Counted from the stretch's first letter, positions 1 through 12,300 are shown. The stretch is DNA of 64,000 nt from Pyxicephalus adspersus (GCF_032062135.1 NC_092858.1:170517787-170581786); one strand, 5' to 3'. Notes: generated by a model from the letters alone, not told the origin. A program made the numbers and translations.

Positions 1-244
1 ACTTGTTAACACTAAGTGTTAAACAGTGCTATAAATATCGTATAAAACTGATCAATTTGCTAAAAGTAGAGAACAAAAAAGTAAAGAAATATTTATTTGA
101 ATAGGCTGCAAAGCCTTATCCTTCTGGTAGTCCTTGATGGAGTGGATTGAGCAATTGACATGAGAATACACACATCTTATTTTAATGAGCTGTAATTGCC
201 TGTGGTTCACATAAATAGTCTTTGACATGTCTCTGTATACTTAT

Positions 245-1170
245 CATGATCATATCTTTCGTCTGGACTACTGTAAGCTCTTCCTCTCTGGTATTCTACT
301 AACCCGACTCTCTCCTCTACAATCTATTATGAATGCTGCAGCCAGACTCGTCCATCCTTCCCACCGCTCCTCTTCTGCTGCATCTCTTTGTAGTTCTCTT
401 CATTGATGTCCATTTCACCTTAGAATCAAATTCCAGCTCCTGTGCTTTGCCTTCAAATCCCTCCACAGTTCTTGTCCCACTTACCTTCTGCTCCGATAGA
501 AAAATACCCTCCTAGCCGCTCTCTTCTCTCCTCCACTGATCTACTAATGACTTCCTCACTCATAACCTCATCACATGCACGGCTCCAAGACTTTTCTAGA
601 GCTGCCCTGACTTTCTAGAACAGTCCTCGTCTAATTTGGCTTGCTCCTACTTTCTGCTCCTTCGAAAGAGCCCTTAAAACCCATCTTTTTCAAACTTCTC
701 TACCTGACTTCTTCTGTCTCTTATCTCACCACTACTTATCCACCATTCCATATCCCCCCTCCTATCGTGGAATACTTCCCCACCTCCTAGATTGTGAGCT
801 CTTCAGGGCAGGGTCTCCTTCTCCTATTGGGCCCGATTTATTAAAGCTCTCCAGTGCTGGAGAGGATACACTTTCATCAGTGAACCTGGGTGATCCAGCA
901 AACCTGGAATGGATATCTTCAAAGTCATTTGCTTTTTGCTAGCAAATGTTTTAAATCCTGGACCAGATCCATTCCAGGTTTGCTTGTCCAACCAGCTTCA
1001 CTGATGAAAGTGTATCCTCTCCAGACATGGGAAGCTTTATTAAACCAGGCCCATGTTGTCACTGTCTGTATCTGACTGTCATTTGCAACCCCTATTTAAT
1101 GTACAGCACTGTGTAATATATTGTCGCTATATAAATCCTCTTTATTAATATTAATAAAAAAATAAAAATT
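245..1170 (+). mobile_element. L2-type (CR1/L2) retrotransposon 3' fragment, interrupted by a palindromic element
   Basis: Translation resembles the C-terminal end of L2-type ORF2 (MNAAARLVHP..., LHW.PFHLRIKFQLLCFAFKS), with stops and shifts. The 3' tail (TGTACAGCACTG...TATATAAATCCTC) and an AT-rich end follow. A palindromic element (829-1053) sits inside the tail and splits TCTCCT from TGTCACTGTC. This lies in the intron before dynein exon 1. Confidence 0.75.
829..1053. mobile_element. Fold-back element, family 1 (copy 1), inside an L2 tail
   Basis: The two halves are inverted repeats of about 100 bases. The left arm starts GGGCCCGATTTATTAAAGC with TACACTTTCATCAGTGAA; the right arm carries CACTGATGAAAGTGTA and ends with a complementary GCTTTATTAAACCAGGCCC. 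It is younger than the L2 tail it interrupts. Confidence 0.85.
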
Positions 1171-1191
1171 ATTATATTTGATTTCTTGCAG

Positions 1192-1522
1192 AGAAGTAGT
1201 GAAAATGAAACAGCGATATGAAGTGGGCTTACAGAAGCTAGAATCTGCAGCATCTCAAGTCGCCACTATGCAAAGTGAGTTAGAAGCTCTCCAACCACAG
1301 CTGAAGATTGCCAGCAAAGAGGTGGATGAGATGATGGTGGTCATCGAGAAAGAGTCAATTGAGGTGGCCAAGACAGAGAAAATTGTAAAAGCTGATGAAG
1401 CAGTGGCTAACGAACAAGCAATGGCTGCCAAAGCAATCAAGGATGAGTGTGACAATGAGCTTGCCCAAGCTTTGCCCATTCTAGAATCTGCTTTGGCTGC
1501 TCTGGACACCCTTACTCCACAG
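1192..1522 (+). CDS. dnah7: Dynein exon 1 of window: stalk coiled coil 1
   Basis: The exon lies between a cttgcag-type acceptor and a GT donor and encodes residues 1-110. The heptad-rich, charged protein (runs such as MKQRYEVGLQKLESAASQVA) is typical of the ascending helix of the dynein stalk. It ends LTPQ, where the next exon continues with DITVVK. The upstream AAA4 exons are outside the window. Confidence 0.9.
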
Positions 1523-1994
1523 GTTTGTGTCTCCTACCGAGAATATTAATAAGTGGATGTTTTATATTGATCTGCATTTTAAATTGATGGGTATAACTGT
1601 TACACTAAAACTAGTTCTGTAGATAAGCAGCTGTTTTCTAATAACATTAATTTGGTTCTAATGGGTAATGACCTGTAATGGATTTAGCCAAGAAAAGATT
1701 TATTATTAATTAGTGGTGGTGGTGGAAGGGTTTTCTTTTGTAAAAGTTATCTTTTTTAATGACCCATAGTCATACCTGGTCACTCTGCTTGAGTATAGTT
1801 AGAATACAACAGTTGGACTGTATTATTTACTTTGTATTTAATCTGTTTTAACAAATGTCCTTTGCAGGGTCAGGATAAAACCTTTTAATGACACCATATG
1901 TGTCAGTGAAGTTTCTCATATATCCAGGTCATGGTATATCTAATAGAAGTTGGTCATATTCAACCCAACTAGTTCTTGTAGTATTAAAGATATT

Positions 1995-2200
1995 GGCCCC
2001 GATTTATTAAAGCTCTCCAAGGTTAGAGAGGATACACTTTCATCAGTAAATCTGGGTGACCCAGCAAACTTGGAATGGATTTCTTCAGTCATTAGTTAGC
2101 AAATGTTTTTAAAAGCTGGACCAGATCCACTTCAGGTTTGCTGGATCACCCAGCTTCACTGATCCTTTCCAGCCTCGGTGAGCTTTAATAAATCAGGCCC
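1995..2200. mobile_element. Fold-back element, family 1 (copy 2)
   Basis: The same palindrome as at 829: GGCCCCGATTTATTAAAGC at the left and GCTTTAATAAATCAGGCCC at the right, about 205 bases. It lies in the intron between dynein exons 1 and 2. Confidence 0.85.
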
Positions 2201-3209
2201 ATTGTATAGCTTGCCCAAGCCACTTTTTTAGATATCGGATAACACAGCAGTGTTTTATTTCCACAGGAATTAATACAGCTTTAGAAAAATTAGGGTTACA
2301 CTTATTTTAATCCTTTACTTCTGTAGCGCTGTACATGACATCATCATTTTCCCGGGATCTGTTCTTTGGAAAACAAAGCAAGTGAACTCTGAAAAAAGTT
2401 TCAATATACCTAGACCGAATATTTTGCTTGCTTTGCATTTCATAGGACTTCACCTGGAAGGGCAGTGATGTCAACCTCATTGTTCTCTCAATCATTTAAA
2501 CCTAACCAGTTGCAATTAAAATTTTATTTTAATTCAAATCATAATCATAGTGGCAATAATAAAAATGTTCAATAAAATTATAAATATTTTATTGCTCATA
2601 ATACAGTAATACAGTACATAAAATCATTACAAAAAAAATTTACATGCAGATGTTGAAAAGTTTTTTTCTTGTATCACTCCTAAATTTGTGATTACCTATG
2701 GAGGCCCACCACACAAATTGGTTTCTCAACACAATTCACAGAAACTAGTCTGCTTCTTCAGGAGTATAGGAGGTACATATTTTCCACATCCATGGATTGT
2801 ATTGGCCAAAGTTATCTGGGTGGTACTTATGTCATTCAAAGTAATTTCATGATGATAGTCTGTTCCAGTCTTGATGCCCAGTATTAGGGATGCTGTGTTA
2901 ATCCATGAAAGTAATAAACAAACGGACACCACCTCAGACAAATACATTTTGGCCACATTGCATGCAGGCCTGGGATTTTTTTGATCAGATTAGCTGGTTG
3001 TTGTCAATTCTGCAGAAAAGTGGTGCTCATTCACTTACATTATAAAAGGATTCATATGTCATAATCTTATTCTTTAAATCAATCTAATCAATACCTGGAC
3101 TACCCTCTTTCTGCATCTCAGAAGGTTTCTAAGTAACTGAGGACTATTTTAGACACAATTCAGAAATAAATTATGCTTAGAAAAATGATGTATTTCGTGT
3201 TTTCTCTAG
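2201..3209. other. Intron remainder, AT-rich, nothing recognised
   Basis: This is the rest of the intron before dynein exon 2. AT-rich tracts are seen around 2510-2640. No repeat family, RNA gene or coding block was recognised. Confidence 0.5.
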
Positions 3210-3556
3210 GACATCACAGTGGTGAAGTCGATGAAAAGCCCACCTGCTGGTGTAAAACTTGTCATGGAGGCAATTTGTATCTTGAAAGGGGTTAAACCTG
3301 ATAAAATCCCAGATCCTTCCGGTTCTGGACGAAAGATTGAAGATTTCTGGGGACCAGCAAAAAGAGTATTGGGAGATATGAAATTTCTTCAGTCACTTCA
3401 TGAGTATGATAAGGATAACATTCCACCAGCCTACATGAGGATTATACGTAAGCAATATATCACCAATAGCGAATTTGTTCCAGATAAAGTCCGAAATGCA
3501 TCTACAGCCGCTGAGGGGCTTTGTAAATGGGTGATTGCCATGGATTCATATGATAA
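3210..3556 (+). CDS. dnah7: Dynein exon 2: end of coiled coil 1 and microtubule-binding domain
   Basis: The exon follows a tttctctag acceptor and ends AA before GTAAGG; the split Lys codon is completed by exon 3. It carries the family signatures SPPAGVKLVMEA, KIEDFWGPAKR and ASTAAEGLCKWVIAMDSYDK. The middle part is the small helical domain at the stalk tip that contacts the microtubule. Confidence 0.92.
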
Positions 3557-4255
3557 GTAAGGATATATACAATATATTGTATGAAAAACATGTCATGTAA
3601 ATGACTGGGAGAATTAAAAGTGCTAAAGATTGATATAATGAAAACAGCAGGACTGAATTAAATAACTTTCGTCAATTATGTTGTAGATTGTGACTAAATA
3701 CTGGAACCTGCATTTCTTATCACAGTCTTTAGGCATCTATTCAATCTGTGCTTTGTGGTGGGCTATTCTGTAATTGTGATGTGCTGCATATGTGCATTGG
3801 ATAACACAGCACCCCAAAGCAGCACAGCTGATATCAATCATATATCAATATGCATTGGGGTAAGAAGCATAAACTTACAAATATGTTTATGACCCTGAAC
3901 AAACCTAACCTTGTCACAACTTAACTATTTCCAAAACTGATCCTTAATTTTTTTCAATTTTTAAAAAATCTTTATTGATCATTTCCAGCGATATAGAGTA
4001 AAAGATGAATGAATGAGAACTGCAAACACAGGGACTATTCCTTTTTATAGAGAGGAAAGGGGGGAGGACTTGACTTGTACAGTACTCATTACCGATCAGT
4101 CATTCATGCATCCTGATGGATCTATGAACGATGTCGGGTGACTTGTGTACCAATGTCAGATTAGTGACTGAGAAAAGCACAACCATTCATCTTCAAGGAT
4201 AATCATCAGACGTATGTACATAGCCTTAAGCCCTGTACAAATGTCAGAAAAATTA

Positions 4256-4460
4256 ATGAGCAGTGTGCAAGGCAAGTCTTCCAGGGAACATCCGATTGCC
4301 TCATGGAATCAGGAAGGATTTTTTTTTTCCCTGTTGAAGCAAATTGTACCAGGGCTTTTTTTTGCCTTCCTCTAGATCAACTATGTCCATAGGGTTTTAT
4401 ATCCGGGATATTTTTATTTCCCTAGTGGTTGAACTATGTAACCCATAATGCTGTTCTGTT
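4256..4460 (+). repeat. Interspersed repeat with GGGTTTTATATC core (copy 1)
   Basis: It shares with 32815-32985 the order GGGAACATCCGA, AATTGTACCAGGG, CTAGATCA, TATGTCCATAGGG and ATTTCCCTAG. Two diverged copies show an old interspersed family, possibly the tail of a larger element. The rest of the 3557-5219 intron holds a second short family near 4640-4870 and nothing else recognised. Confidence 0.65.
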
Positions 4461-4639
4461 CTATGGAGGAGGGGAGAGAGGAGGAAGACTAAGTGGCACT
4501 CTTCTATGCTACATCCATTGGAAAGTACAACAGTTGTCCCTGCTTGACGAAAGATATCAATGACAGTTATACACATGCTATATTTCTGTTCAAGACAATC
4601 ACAACAATATTCATGGGAAACAATCATGTAGCACGTGGG

Positions 4640-4870
4640 GGAACCCATTGAAATAGTTTTTCAGGGAACCCCTACTACAGGTATTAGATCCACAGCTCAC
4701 AGTACATTAATATGCTGGCCAGTAGGAAGAATTCTTCTTACTCTGATGGCCATTGGAAAGGCTGCCACCCTTACAGATAGCCAAAAAGATCATTGTTGAC
4801 TTTAGAGTCACAAACCAGTGCTCTAGCAACCTAGGGTGGCTCCATGAAATCCAGAAACACTGATCTAGCA
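4640..4870. repeat. Interspersed repeat with GGGAACCCC / ACAATGT / GGCCA blocks
   Basis: It resembles parts of 14430-14700 and 46985-47215: a GGTTCCC or GGGAACC end, a block on Ser-like 'accagcaatgt' sequence and an inverted arm describing a TATA...GTAATTATAGA run. Similarity was judged by eye and the boundaries are uncertain. Confidence 0.4.
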
Positions 4871-5219
4871 TGTGTATGTAGCTTGAATTATTTCCTTTAG
4901 TAGAATACTTAGCTTAACTTGTCTCTGGAGTGGCAACTAAGATAACAGCAAAACCAGTGCACTGAAATCAAGTGATTTGCAATTCCCTTCTAGAAATCTA
5001 GCTTACTCATACACGGACCTACTGTGTGTTAGAAAAGTCTCTTTGATGTCAAAAACTCATCTTATACATTTATTTATTATGATGCATCTTTATGGTTAGG
5101 GATATCTGTGTGAAACACCACTTTCACAGCTTTTCTCCCAAAGGGTCACAGTAAAATTGAAATATTGTGCTATGCTTTATCCATTACCTATTTTTTATTA
5201 ACTATTGTTATTAATTTAG

Positions 5220-5400
5220 AGTGGCCAAGGTAGTGGCACCTAAAAAAGTGAAGCTGCACCAAGCAGAAAGTGAACTGAAGGTTGCTATGGAAGGATTGAA
5301 GAAGAAACAAGCAGCTTTAAAGGAAGTACAAGATAAATTGGCTAAACTTGAGCAGAAGCTGGAAGAAAACAAGCAAAAGAAGGCAGACCTCGAGAATCAG
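5220..5400 (+). CDS. dnah7: Dynein exon 3: stalk coiled coil 2
   Basis: The exon starts with VAKVVAPKK and continues as a Lys/Glu-rich helix (EVQDKLAKLEQKLEENKQKK). It is the descending strand of the stalk, which pairs with exon 1 and transmits the nucleotide state between the AAA ring and the microtubule-binding tip. It ends at CAG before GTGTAT. Confidence 0.92.
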
Positions 5401-5499
5401 GTGTATGCAGAAATCCTACAGTTTCTGTTCATTCTAAAATTATATATTGGTTAGATTTTTACCTAAATAATATATGTAAATTCTGATTGGGTAATATTA

Positions 5500-6330
5500 G
5501 TCTTGGTCGAATGTCTCACTAATCGATTCGACAGCTATTTGATTGAATAGGGGGATATTGTTCGGGTGATTGAATGTCGAATTCAAGCACCAGCTGACAG
5601 CTCTGCTCCCTTGATTGCTCTTGCAGCCCCTTAGTAGTTGGATGTGTCCTGTGTTCCTGGATAGAGAAACTCCATTCAGAAATAGGGATAGTGCTCCCTG
5701 ATTAGCTGAGGAAAGCTTTCCTAGTAACCTCTAGTGCCAGGGATCGCACACTGATCTCAATGAATGCGGCCGCGGCTGCATTCATTGACACGATCCCCGG
5801 CACTAGAGGTTAATTAACCTTTATTGCCGTGGATCACACACTATTCCCAATAAATGTGGCTGCGGCCACATTCATTGAGAAGATCCCGGGCACTAGAGGC
5901 TAAATGAGGACAAGTATCCCCATTCATTCACCTCTAGTGCTCTGTTATGGCCTGGGGAAAGAAAAATCCTGATGACGCTTGAGCTGTTATCAGGGTTTAC
6001 CTTTCCTCAGCCAATCACAGAGCACTAGAGGTGATAAATGGGGAGACTTGTCCTCATTTAACCTCTAGTGCCTGGGGATCCCACACACTGTGCAGCCGTG
6101 GGAATCATCCTGTCATTGTGGGATAACCTGTAAAAATATAAAAGTTAGTTACACAAATCACACACATTCAATAAATTACTTTAACATTAAAACCTTTTTT
6201 TTTAACACATTTTTTACACACGAATTTCCAAAGTCGAATCCCATGTTTTTCAGGTCGCGTCTATTTGAATTCGAACAGCCATAGTCGGGTCGAATAAGAA
6301 AACAACCCGAATTTGAACACCAACACTAAT
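5500..6330. mobile_element. Complex fold-back element with nested palindromes between dynein exons 3 and 4
   Basis: The ends are rich in TTCGA/TCGAA. Inside, CACTAGAGGTTAA, ACCTCTAGTGC and GATCCC/GGGATC recur in both orientations. GAATGCGGCCGC faces GGCTGCATTC, and AATGTGGCTGCG faces GCCACATT. Local GC and CpG rise above the intron. No transposase was seen, so it is probably a non-autonomous hairpin-forming element. Confidence 0.6.
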
Positions 6331-6492
6331 TATTATACAAGTTTACTTTTGTTCTTGTACCTAGCCTGCTCTAGTTAAAGTTATGATAATTGTCTGAGAA
6401 CCTCTGGTATTAGACAACTTTTGCAAAGTTTGTCTTTTAACACATTTATCTTTTTCTGACTTCCATTTTAATTAAGCAGTTCTCTTCTTTAG

Positions 6493-6678
6493 GTTGACCT
6501 ATGCAGCAAAAAGCTTGATCGAGCAGAACAACTGATCGGGGGTTTAGGTGGTGAAAAAACAAGATGGAGTCAAACCGCCTTAGAGCTTGGAAAACTTTAC
6601 ATTAACCTTACTGGCGATATCCTAATTTCTTCTGGAATTGTTGCTTACCAAGGTGCTTTCACTTCAAGTTACAGACAG
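6493..6678 (+). CDS. dnah7: Dynein exon 4: base of the stalk and start of AAA5
   Basis: It encodes 62 residues with the conserved GGLGGEKTRWS motif that follows the stalk in all dyneins, then the AAA5 strand GDILISSGIVAYQGAFTSSY. Both splice sites are standard (ctttag and GTAATA). It is a symmetric phase-0 exon. Confidence 0.93.
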
Positions 6679-8552
6679 GTAATACAAACATGGAAAAGGG
6701 TTTTTGAAATAAGGGGACCCAAAATTAGATTTTTTAGGATATTGTTAAACATTCCTTACCTTTTTCTTACAAGATCCATTGTTAGGTTATAATATGTTTT
6801 GCTAATGTCAGTTTAGCTTTACGATTTTTTTCAATGTTTTTCTGCAACCTTTCTGTATTGTTCAAGAAAGATTTTAGACAATAAAAAATTGCATCTAATC
6901 CTGGGAATTCACTACAGACCTGAACCTCATCTCTAGTTATATTGTATGTATTCATATTGTATGTAGTTTATGCATGCGACTGCACAATAGGTGTTGATAT
7001 CAGTCTCCAATTAACTGACACTAAAAGCATTTATTAGTGCATGCTGATAGTATTGTGAAATTATTAAACATTATAATAACCAGATTTTGTTCTTCATGTA
7101 TGCTTCGATCAGGACCTGCAAAGGTAACTAAAGCAACCAGCCAATGATATTGTATGTCTCTGTGCATGCTTACAATTTATAACTAGCTTCTCATGGATAG
7201 TACATGAGTAAAGTTCATAAGGGGCTAGTTGTAAAAATCTAAAAAACAGAGATTCTCCACCAGAAAACTGATTGCCACCTATCATTGTATTGATAAAATT
7301 GCGCACATGATTCGTTGCTTGCCAATCAGGCTTTTAAAAATGGGGAATAAAAGTATTGTAATGCTGTTGAAGTGGCGATCGGAAGCTTCATTTACTAAGT
7401 TACTATTCTTCACTTTCAAAAGTGGTGAATAGCAACAAAAGTGACACAGCTGATATCAACCTAAAAGAACATTCACCTAATTTCATTGAACATTTGCTCG
7501 ACTTCATGTATCACCAAAAGAATGTTAGATTTTGTTACATTCCACCAGCATCAATGTTCACATTCGATCAGTGCCATTCGCACAACTCCCAGTGACTTAT
7601 AACTTGGCAATCTATATGTTCTAATAACACAAGTGGTTATCAATAAAGTGCTGACCAGCCACTTTATAGATGTGGAAAATGGGACATGTAAATGCAAAGT
7701 GATGATCAGGCTAAAAATAGGGAGTCTTTTTAGGGTTTATAAATGAGGCAAACTGGAAAATGGCCTTATATGTGTGTAAATAAAGCCATTATCCAGTGAA
7801 CAGCCTGCCTCACTCTTTAAAAATAGGTCTCATTGCATTTGGAAATTCATTTTTATATTTCAGTATAGTGCTATTGCCAGGTAATCAGCTTTGCAGAATA
7901 AGGAATTGGAAGCTGTCACTACTGCGTTACCCACCACTACAGAAAATGAGTATTCATATTGCATTAATTAATAATAAATTGATCTTGTAATTGGCATGAT
8001 TTGAAATGTTGTTGAATGAACTGCTGCATGTCTTTTTTTTAATCATTTGCTTGGAGACCATTGGGCTTATTTACTAAACAAACTGAGAATTAATAGTCAC
8101 TTCAATTATCTAATTATTTGAAAACCATCTGCACATATTTGGATACGCAAAATAAAAGGGAATTTTATTTTTATGTGCCTGGATAATTGATGTTTTTATT
8201 AAAATCTAAAAGTTTCTCAACACCTTAAGGGTTTGTTCACACTGATATTCTCCTAGAAACTGTTACCACTTCAAAAATACCAACAATGCCACAAGCCAGG
8301 TGCTGTAAGTAGCACTAGGCCCCATGGAGAATCTACAGAGAGGATTGGAGCATTTGATGGATGCCCGCAAACCACCCATTAAAAGACTTGGTAGGCAAAT
8401 GTGGCTGAATGAAATTGCCAGTGAGACATTGTCAGGGAGCTAATATGAACACGCTCTAGGTAAATAGACTCAATGCAGCCTGCAGTGCAAGCAGTCTTTT
8501 TATGTTATACATCAGTAATGTTTTTTTTTACTCTTTTTATTTTATTTTCCAG
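6679..8552. other. Intron, mostly unrecognised; possible short TIR element near its end
   Basis: AT-rich intron. At 8225-8460, an end reading GGTTTGTTCACACTG faces ATATGAACACGCTCT and resembles the 'GTGAACA' repeat family at 16740, 22620 and 59960. Nothing else was recognised. Confidence 0.35.
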
Positions 8553-8716
8553 ATGCAAACAAAAGAATGGGAATCACTCTGCAAAGAAAATAATATCCCC
8601 TGTTCAGAGGACTTTTCTCTCACCAGCACTTTAGGGGAACCTGTAAAAATCAGAGCATGGAATATTGCTGGGTTACCCTCGGACAGCTTCTCCATTGATA
8701 ATGGAATTATCATTTC
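8553..8716 (+). CDS. dnah7: Dynein exon 5: AAA5
   Basis: It encodes MQTKEWESLCKENNIPC through WNIAGLPSDSFSIDNGIII, part of the vestigial AAA5 module. The last Ser codon (TC|G) is split with exon 6. The donor is a perfect GTAAGT. Confidence 0.93.
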
Positions 8717-9349
8717 GTAAGTAATTATGGTCATGTAAAATGTTGTAGAAATTCAAATGCTTCTTTCAGATAATCAGTTAATTTGGGCCAAGTAGGTCTG
8801 TTCATAATCCTTTACTTGACAGGTTACAAGAGGCGGCAGTTCTGCCACGCTGATTTTCGATCACCTCATGCAGCGTACAGGAGCAGTTTGACCCTCCCGC
8901 CACCTCCATTGACTTAAATTACAACTGCTTAAAAAACAATCTTCAAACATTTGCAAAGGGTTTTTGAAGATGTTTTAAAGCCCTACAAAATACTTCGAAT
9001 CAGACCGTTTATTAGTCATGGGTTCTTTTTAACTAGGAAATGGGACAGTATGTGTGCCCTCCCCATCCCCATCTATAAAAGGCCCTCTGAAATTTGGCTT
9101 GCTAAAGAAGTATGGTTTAAAAACGCATGCAGCCTCCTATTTTTTTTAACAAAAAACAGCCCCAAGAGGTGGTAAGGGCCGTGGTTAGGGGAAAGAGCGT
9201 AATCCCCACAATGTGACTTCTATATTGCGGTGGTCAGCGAGTGGGAAATCTTTTGGAATGCGGAAGTCCATTTTTTATTATTATTTTGAGAATATTTGTC
9301 ATGTACTATAGATTCTGTTTGCAATATTGGGGATTATGGTCTCTACAAT

Positions 9350-9600
9350 GTTATAAGCAGTTAAGGCGGGTTCAAACCATAGATTTACAACTTTGTATTT
9401 CTGTGTGGCTCCACTTGGCTGGCACTTGGCTGCACTGCAGCATTAGTATATGTGGCAGCTGGCGTCAGGACTGGTGCTACTATTGCTCACTGTCACCCCT
9501 ACTGCTCACTGTCACCCCTATTCGTTCCCTATGGGGCTGCTGAAGGAGGACGCTACATGTACACTTCACAAAGAGACAACAGTTCCCTTCATTTAAAATA
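9350..9600. repeat. Interspersed repeat, 'TCCCTATGGGGCTGCT' family (copy 1)
   Basis: The segment with CTCACTGTCACCCC, TTCCCTATGGGGCTG, GACGCTACATG and AGAGACAACAGTTCCC matches 16460-16765, 22620-22770 and 59690-59980. Those copies carry the complete edge AGTGTGAACA. It is an old short interspersed family. Confidence 0.55.
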
Positions 9601-9731
9601 ATAATTCTTCCTTCAATGTGATAATAATTTTTATTAAAAAAAGTCACGCTAGAGAGTGACTATTTAATTTATTGTATGATCTACAAATTAACCAATAAAT
9701 TAAAATTAGTATTTTTATGAATGCAATACAG

Positions 9732-9886
9732 GAACGCCAGGCGATGGCCCTTGATGATTGATCCACAGGGTCAAGCAAATAAATGGGTGAAGAATATGGA
9801 AAAAGCCAACAGTTTACATATCATCAAGCTTAGTGACCCTGACTTTGTCAGAACACTGGAAAACTGCATTCAGTTCGGTACTCCAG
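9732..9886 (+). CDS. dnah7: Dynein exon 6: AAA5 Walker-B-like strand
   Basis: It reads [20 protein letters not shown], the Walker-B-like PLMIDPQ strand of AAA5, followed by [18 protein letters not shown]. The last base G joins TG of exon 7 to make Val. The acceptor is aatacag and the donor GTGAGT. Confidence 0.93.
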
Positions 9887-10206
9887 GTGAGTATAGTTAT
9901 ATACTAGGCCATCAGTTTGTTATGTTTGTAAAAACTATAGTTTCTATAAAAGTGAGTTTTTTTTTCCTTTTTCACTGTTTAGTGAACACAATTAAGCCAT
10001 GATTGTTATGTTAAAGGAAGATAGTGTAATCTGCATGTTTTAACTGGAATTGATGCACAATTTCTTTAATTTGTTTACCTTTTTCTGCTGTGTGGATCAT
10101 TTATGATAACAAATGGTTTGTGAATAAACAGAGATAAGCTCAGGACTTACAAAGAGTAATTCTGTATTTAGAGTTAGAAAGTCCTGAGCCAAAGTCTATT
10201 TAGATC

Positions 10207-10908
10207 AGCAGTTGCCAACTGATGCTCCGTGAGAAAATGTTGGTGTTCTGCAGAAAAATTACCCTTACCGTTACCATTACACATGCACATGCAATTACCC
10301 TTCCCTGGCACACGCACCAACATTATGCTTTCCCACTCATTCATTCACATTTCATTTCCCTCAATTTTTTCTTCTCATTCATTAATATTTTTGCATCCCT
10401 CTATCCCTTCCATTCATTCTTCAATTCCACACCCTTTTCATCAATACTTTGTCCATCATACTACCACTTCTATATTTAATCATCATACATCCAACACTTC
10501 TTCTCCCTATCCCTACTGATCTTATCCCCAAGCACATTTATTCATTAAGAACCCCCCCCTTTTCCCCTTGCAGTTATTCAGGGGTCAGGAGCACTGCCAC
10601 TGGCTGGTGTGCCTCCCAGTGGGGTCCTTTTCCTGACCCTCTTAATCATGTCCTCTGGTAGTCCTGTATGACTGTCCCCCTAGGATGTTTAGCAAGCAGG
10701 TCTGAGCCTGCGATGGGAGAGTGGGTGAGTTTTGGCATCATCATGTCACTCTGGGGGAGGAGACACTCCCCGCACATGTGCGGACCTGGCGCATGTGCAC
10801 TCACTTCCACTATATGCCTTTTTTTTTTAAATTCATATTATTGGCCGCGGGATTTATTATTATGGATTTAGTGGTCCGTGAGTTCTGAAAGCCACTGGTT
10901 TAGATCAC
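10207..10908. mobile_element. Short TIR element between dynein exons 6 and 7
   Basis: The left end AGTTGCCAACTGATGCTCCG is followed by TGAG; the right end GGTCCGTGAG...AAGCCACTGG is roughly complementary. An internal block shared with 16455-16600 includes GGCTGG..., GGTCTGAGCC and CACTCTGGGGG. No transposase was found; it is likely non-autonomous. Confidence 0.45.
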
Positions 10909-11107
10909 TGATGTTTCAAGAGAACCTAATGATACCAGAGGATCAAGTGACAGTACTTAAGTAAAAAAAAAAAAGTTTAAAAAAATAGAAAATAAAAAAT
11001 AATGCATCACCCCAAAACACATGTGCACCACACACACTGCACTAGGAAACAATGGGTGTGATTTATTTAGGGTGTCAGTAAAAAATATTTGTTTATTATT
11101 TGTGTAG

Positions 11108-11298
11108 TGCTGTTAGAAAATGTTGGAGAAGAGTTGGACCCTATTCTGGAGCCTCTTTTACTGAAACAGACATTTAAACAAGGAGGCAGCGTGTGCATTC
11201 GCCTTGGAGATTCTACTATAGAATATGCTCCCGATTTCCGCTTCTACATTACAACTAAACTGAGAAATCCTCACTATTTGCCTGAAACCTCGGTCAAG
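11108..11298 (+). CDS. dnah7: Dynein exon 7: AAA5, continued
   Basis: It encodes [19 protein letters not shown], then [20 protein letters not shown] and LRNPHYLPE, all strongly conserved in axonemal dyneins. It ends SVK before GTTAGT. It contains no anomalies. Confidence 0.93.
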
Positions 11299-11559
11299 GT
11301 TAGTTGAGATCAATTTTGTAGATGTAGTAAATTTATTCTTGTAGATTACCATAGAGATACAATGCTTGAAAAATAAATGTTATGCTGATTCACTGGATTC
11401 AGTGCTATTTTAGTCAATGACCCAGAATATACATTTCAGGAATCCCTGTATGAATATTTACAGGACATTAAACAAAAGTTATAACAGAAGGGCCATCATG
11501 AAAAAAGAGGCAAACAGCATTTTCAATAGAGTGAAGTCGGCAAAGGGGGGGTTCTTAGC

Positions 11560-11590
11560 AATATATATATATGTATATATATATATATTT
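11560..11590. repeat. (TA)n microsatellite
   Basis: A run of alternating A and T, interrupted by single G bases, in the intron after dynein exon 7. Confidence 0.9.
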
Positions 11591-11613
11591 TCTATAAACT
11601 AGATTATATGTTT

Positions 11614-12300
11614 CAGTGGCGTAGCTACAGGTCTATGAGCTCAAAAGAAGTTGGTCCTGGTAAACCCCCTCGCCACCAATCAAATCAGACCCACTCAATT
11701 ATAGGCTGTCCTCAGTGATAGACCCCACCATCAGAAATAGATACCCACAGTGACAGACCACCCTCATTGCAGACCCCCGCTTCCTGATTGCCCCCTAAGT
11801 TCAGACCCCCACAGTGACAGACCTGAAGTACAGACCCCTGACTTTTGCTATCAGTGACAGAATTACATCCTTCCCTCCCAATCAATGAAAGCCCCCCCCC
11901 CCATCCTAGTTCTGACACCCCCCCAGTGACAGAAGACCCCCACCACCAGTGCCGACCATATTTCTTTAGTGCAGACTACCATCCTCTTTCTTAGGAGGAG
12001 GGTTGGTGCACCCAGCAAGCGCTTCCCTCTTCACCTTTGCCAGACTCTTACATTGTGTTATGAGTCACAGCAGAAAAGCTGATTAGGGGAAGATTTCCGC
12101 TGCATTTTCAAATGTCAGTGATGGTACACTCCTGTCAATAATGAGAAGAGGCCCCTTGGTCCCTCTGAGGCAAAGGGCCCAATCTAATTGTGACCCCTTT
12201 TCCTCTAATCCAATAGATTTCTCAACAGCCATCAGGAAATACAATACCAGAGCAATTCTTTGCAGACTAGACATTACTTAGCCCTTCCCTTCTCAGCTTG
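11614..12300. mobile_element. Repeat starting CAGTGGCGTAGCTACAG with internal short tandem units
   Basis: The left edge CAGTGGCGTAGCTACAG is a familiar start of non-autonomous hAT-like elements, though no matching right end was found. Between 11715 and 11950 the units CAGACCCCCACAGTGACAGA recur imperfectly. Near 12150 the sequence reads GGCCCCTTGGTCCCTCTGAG. Confidence 0.4.

Noticed and set aside
1255..1509. 84-codon minus-strand frame
   Set aside because: It is the complement of dynein exon 1, whose plus-strand product is clearly conserved.
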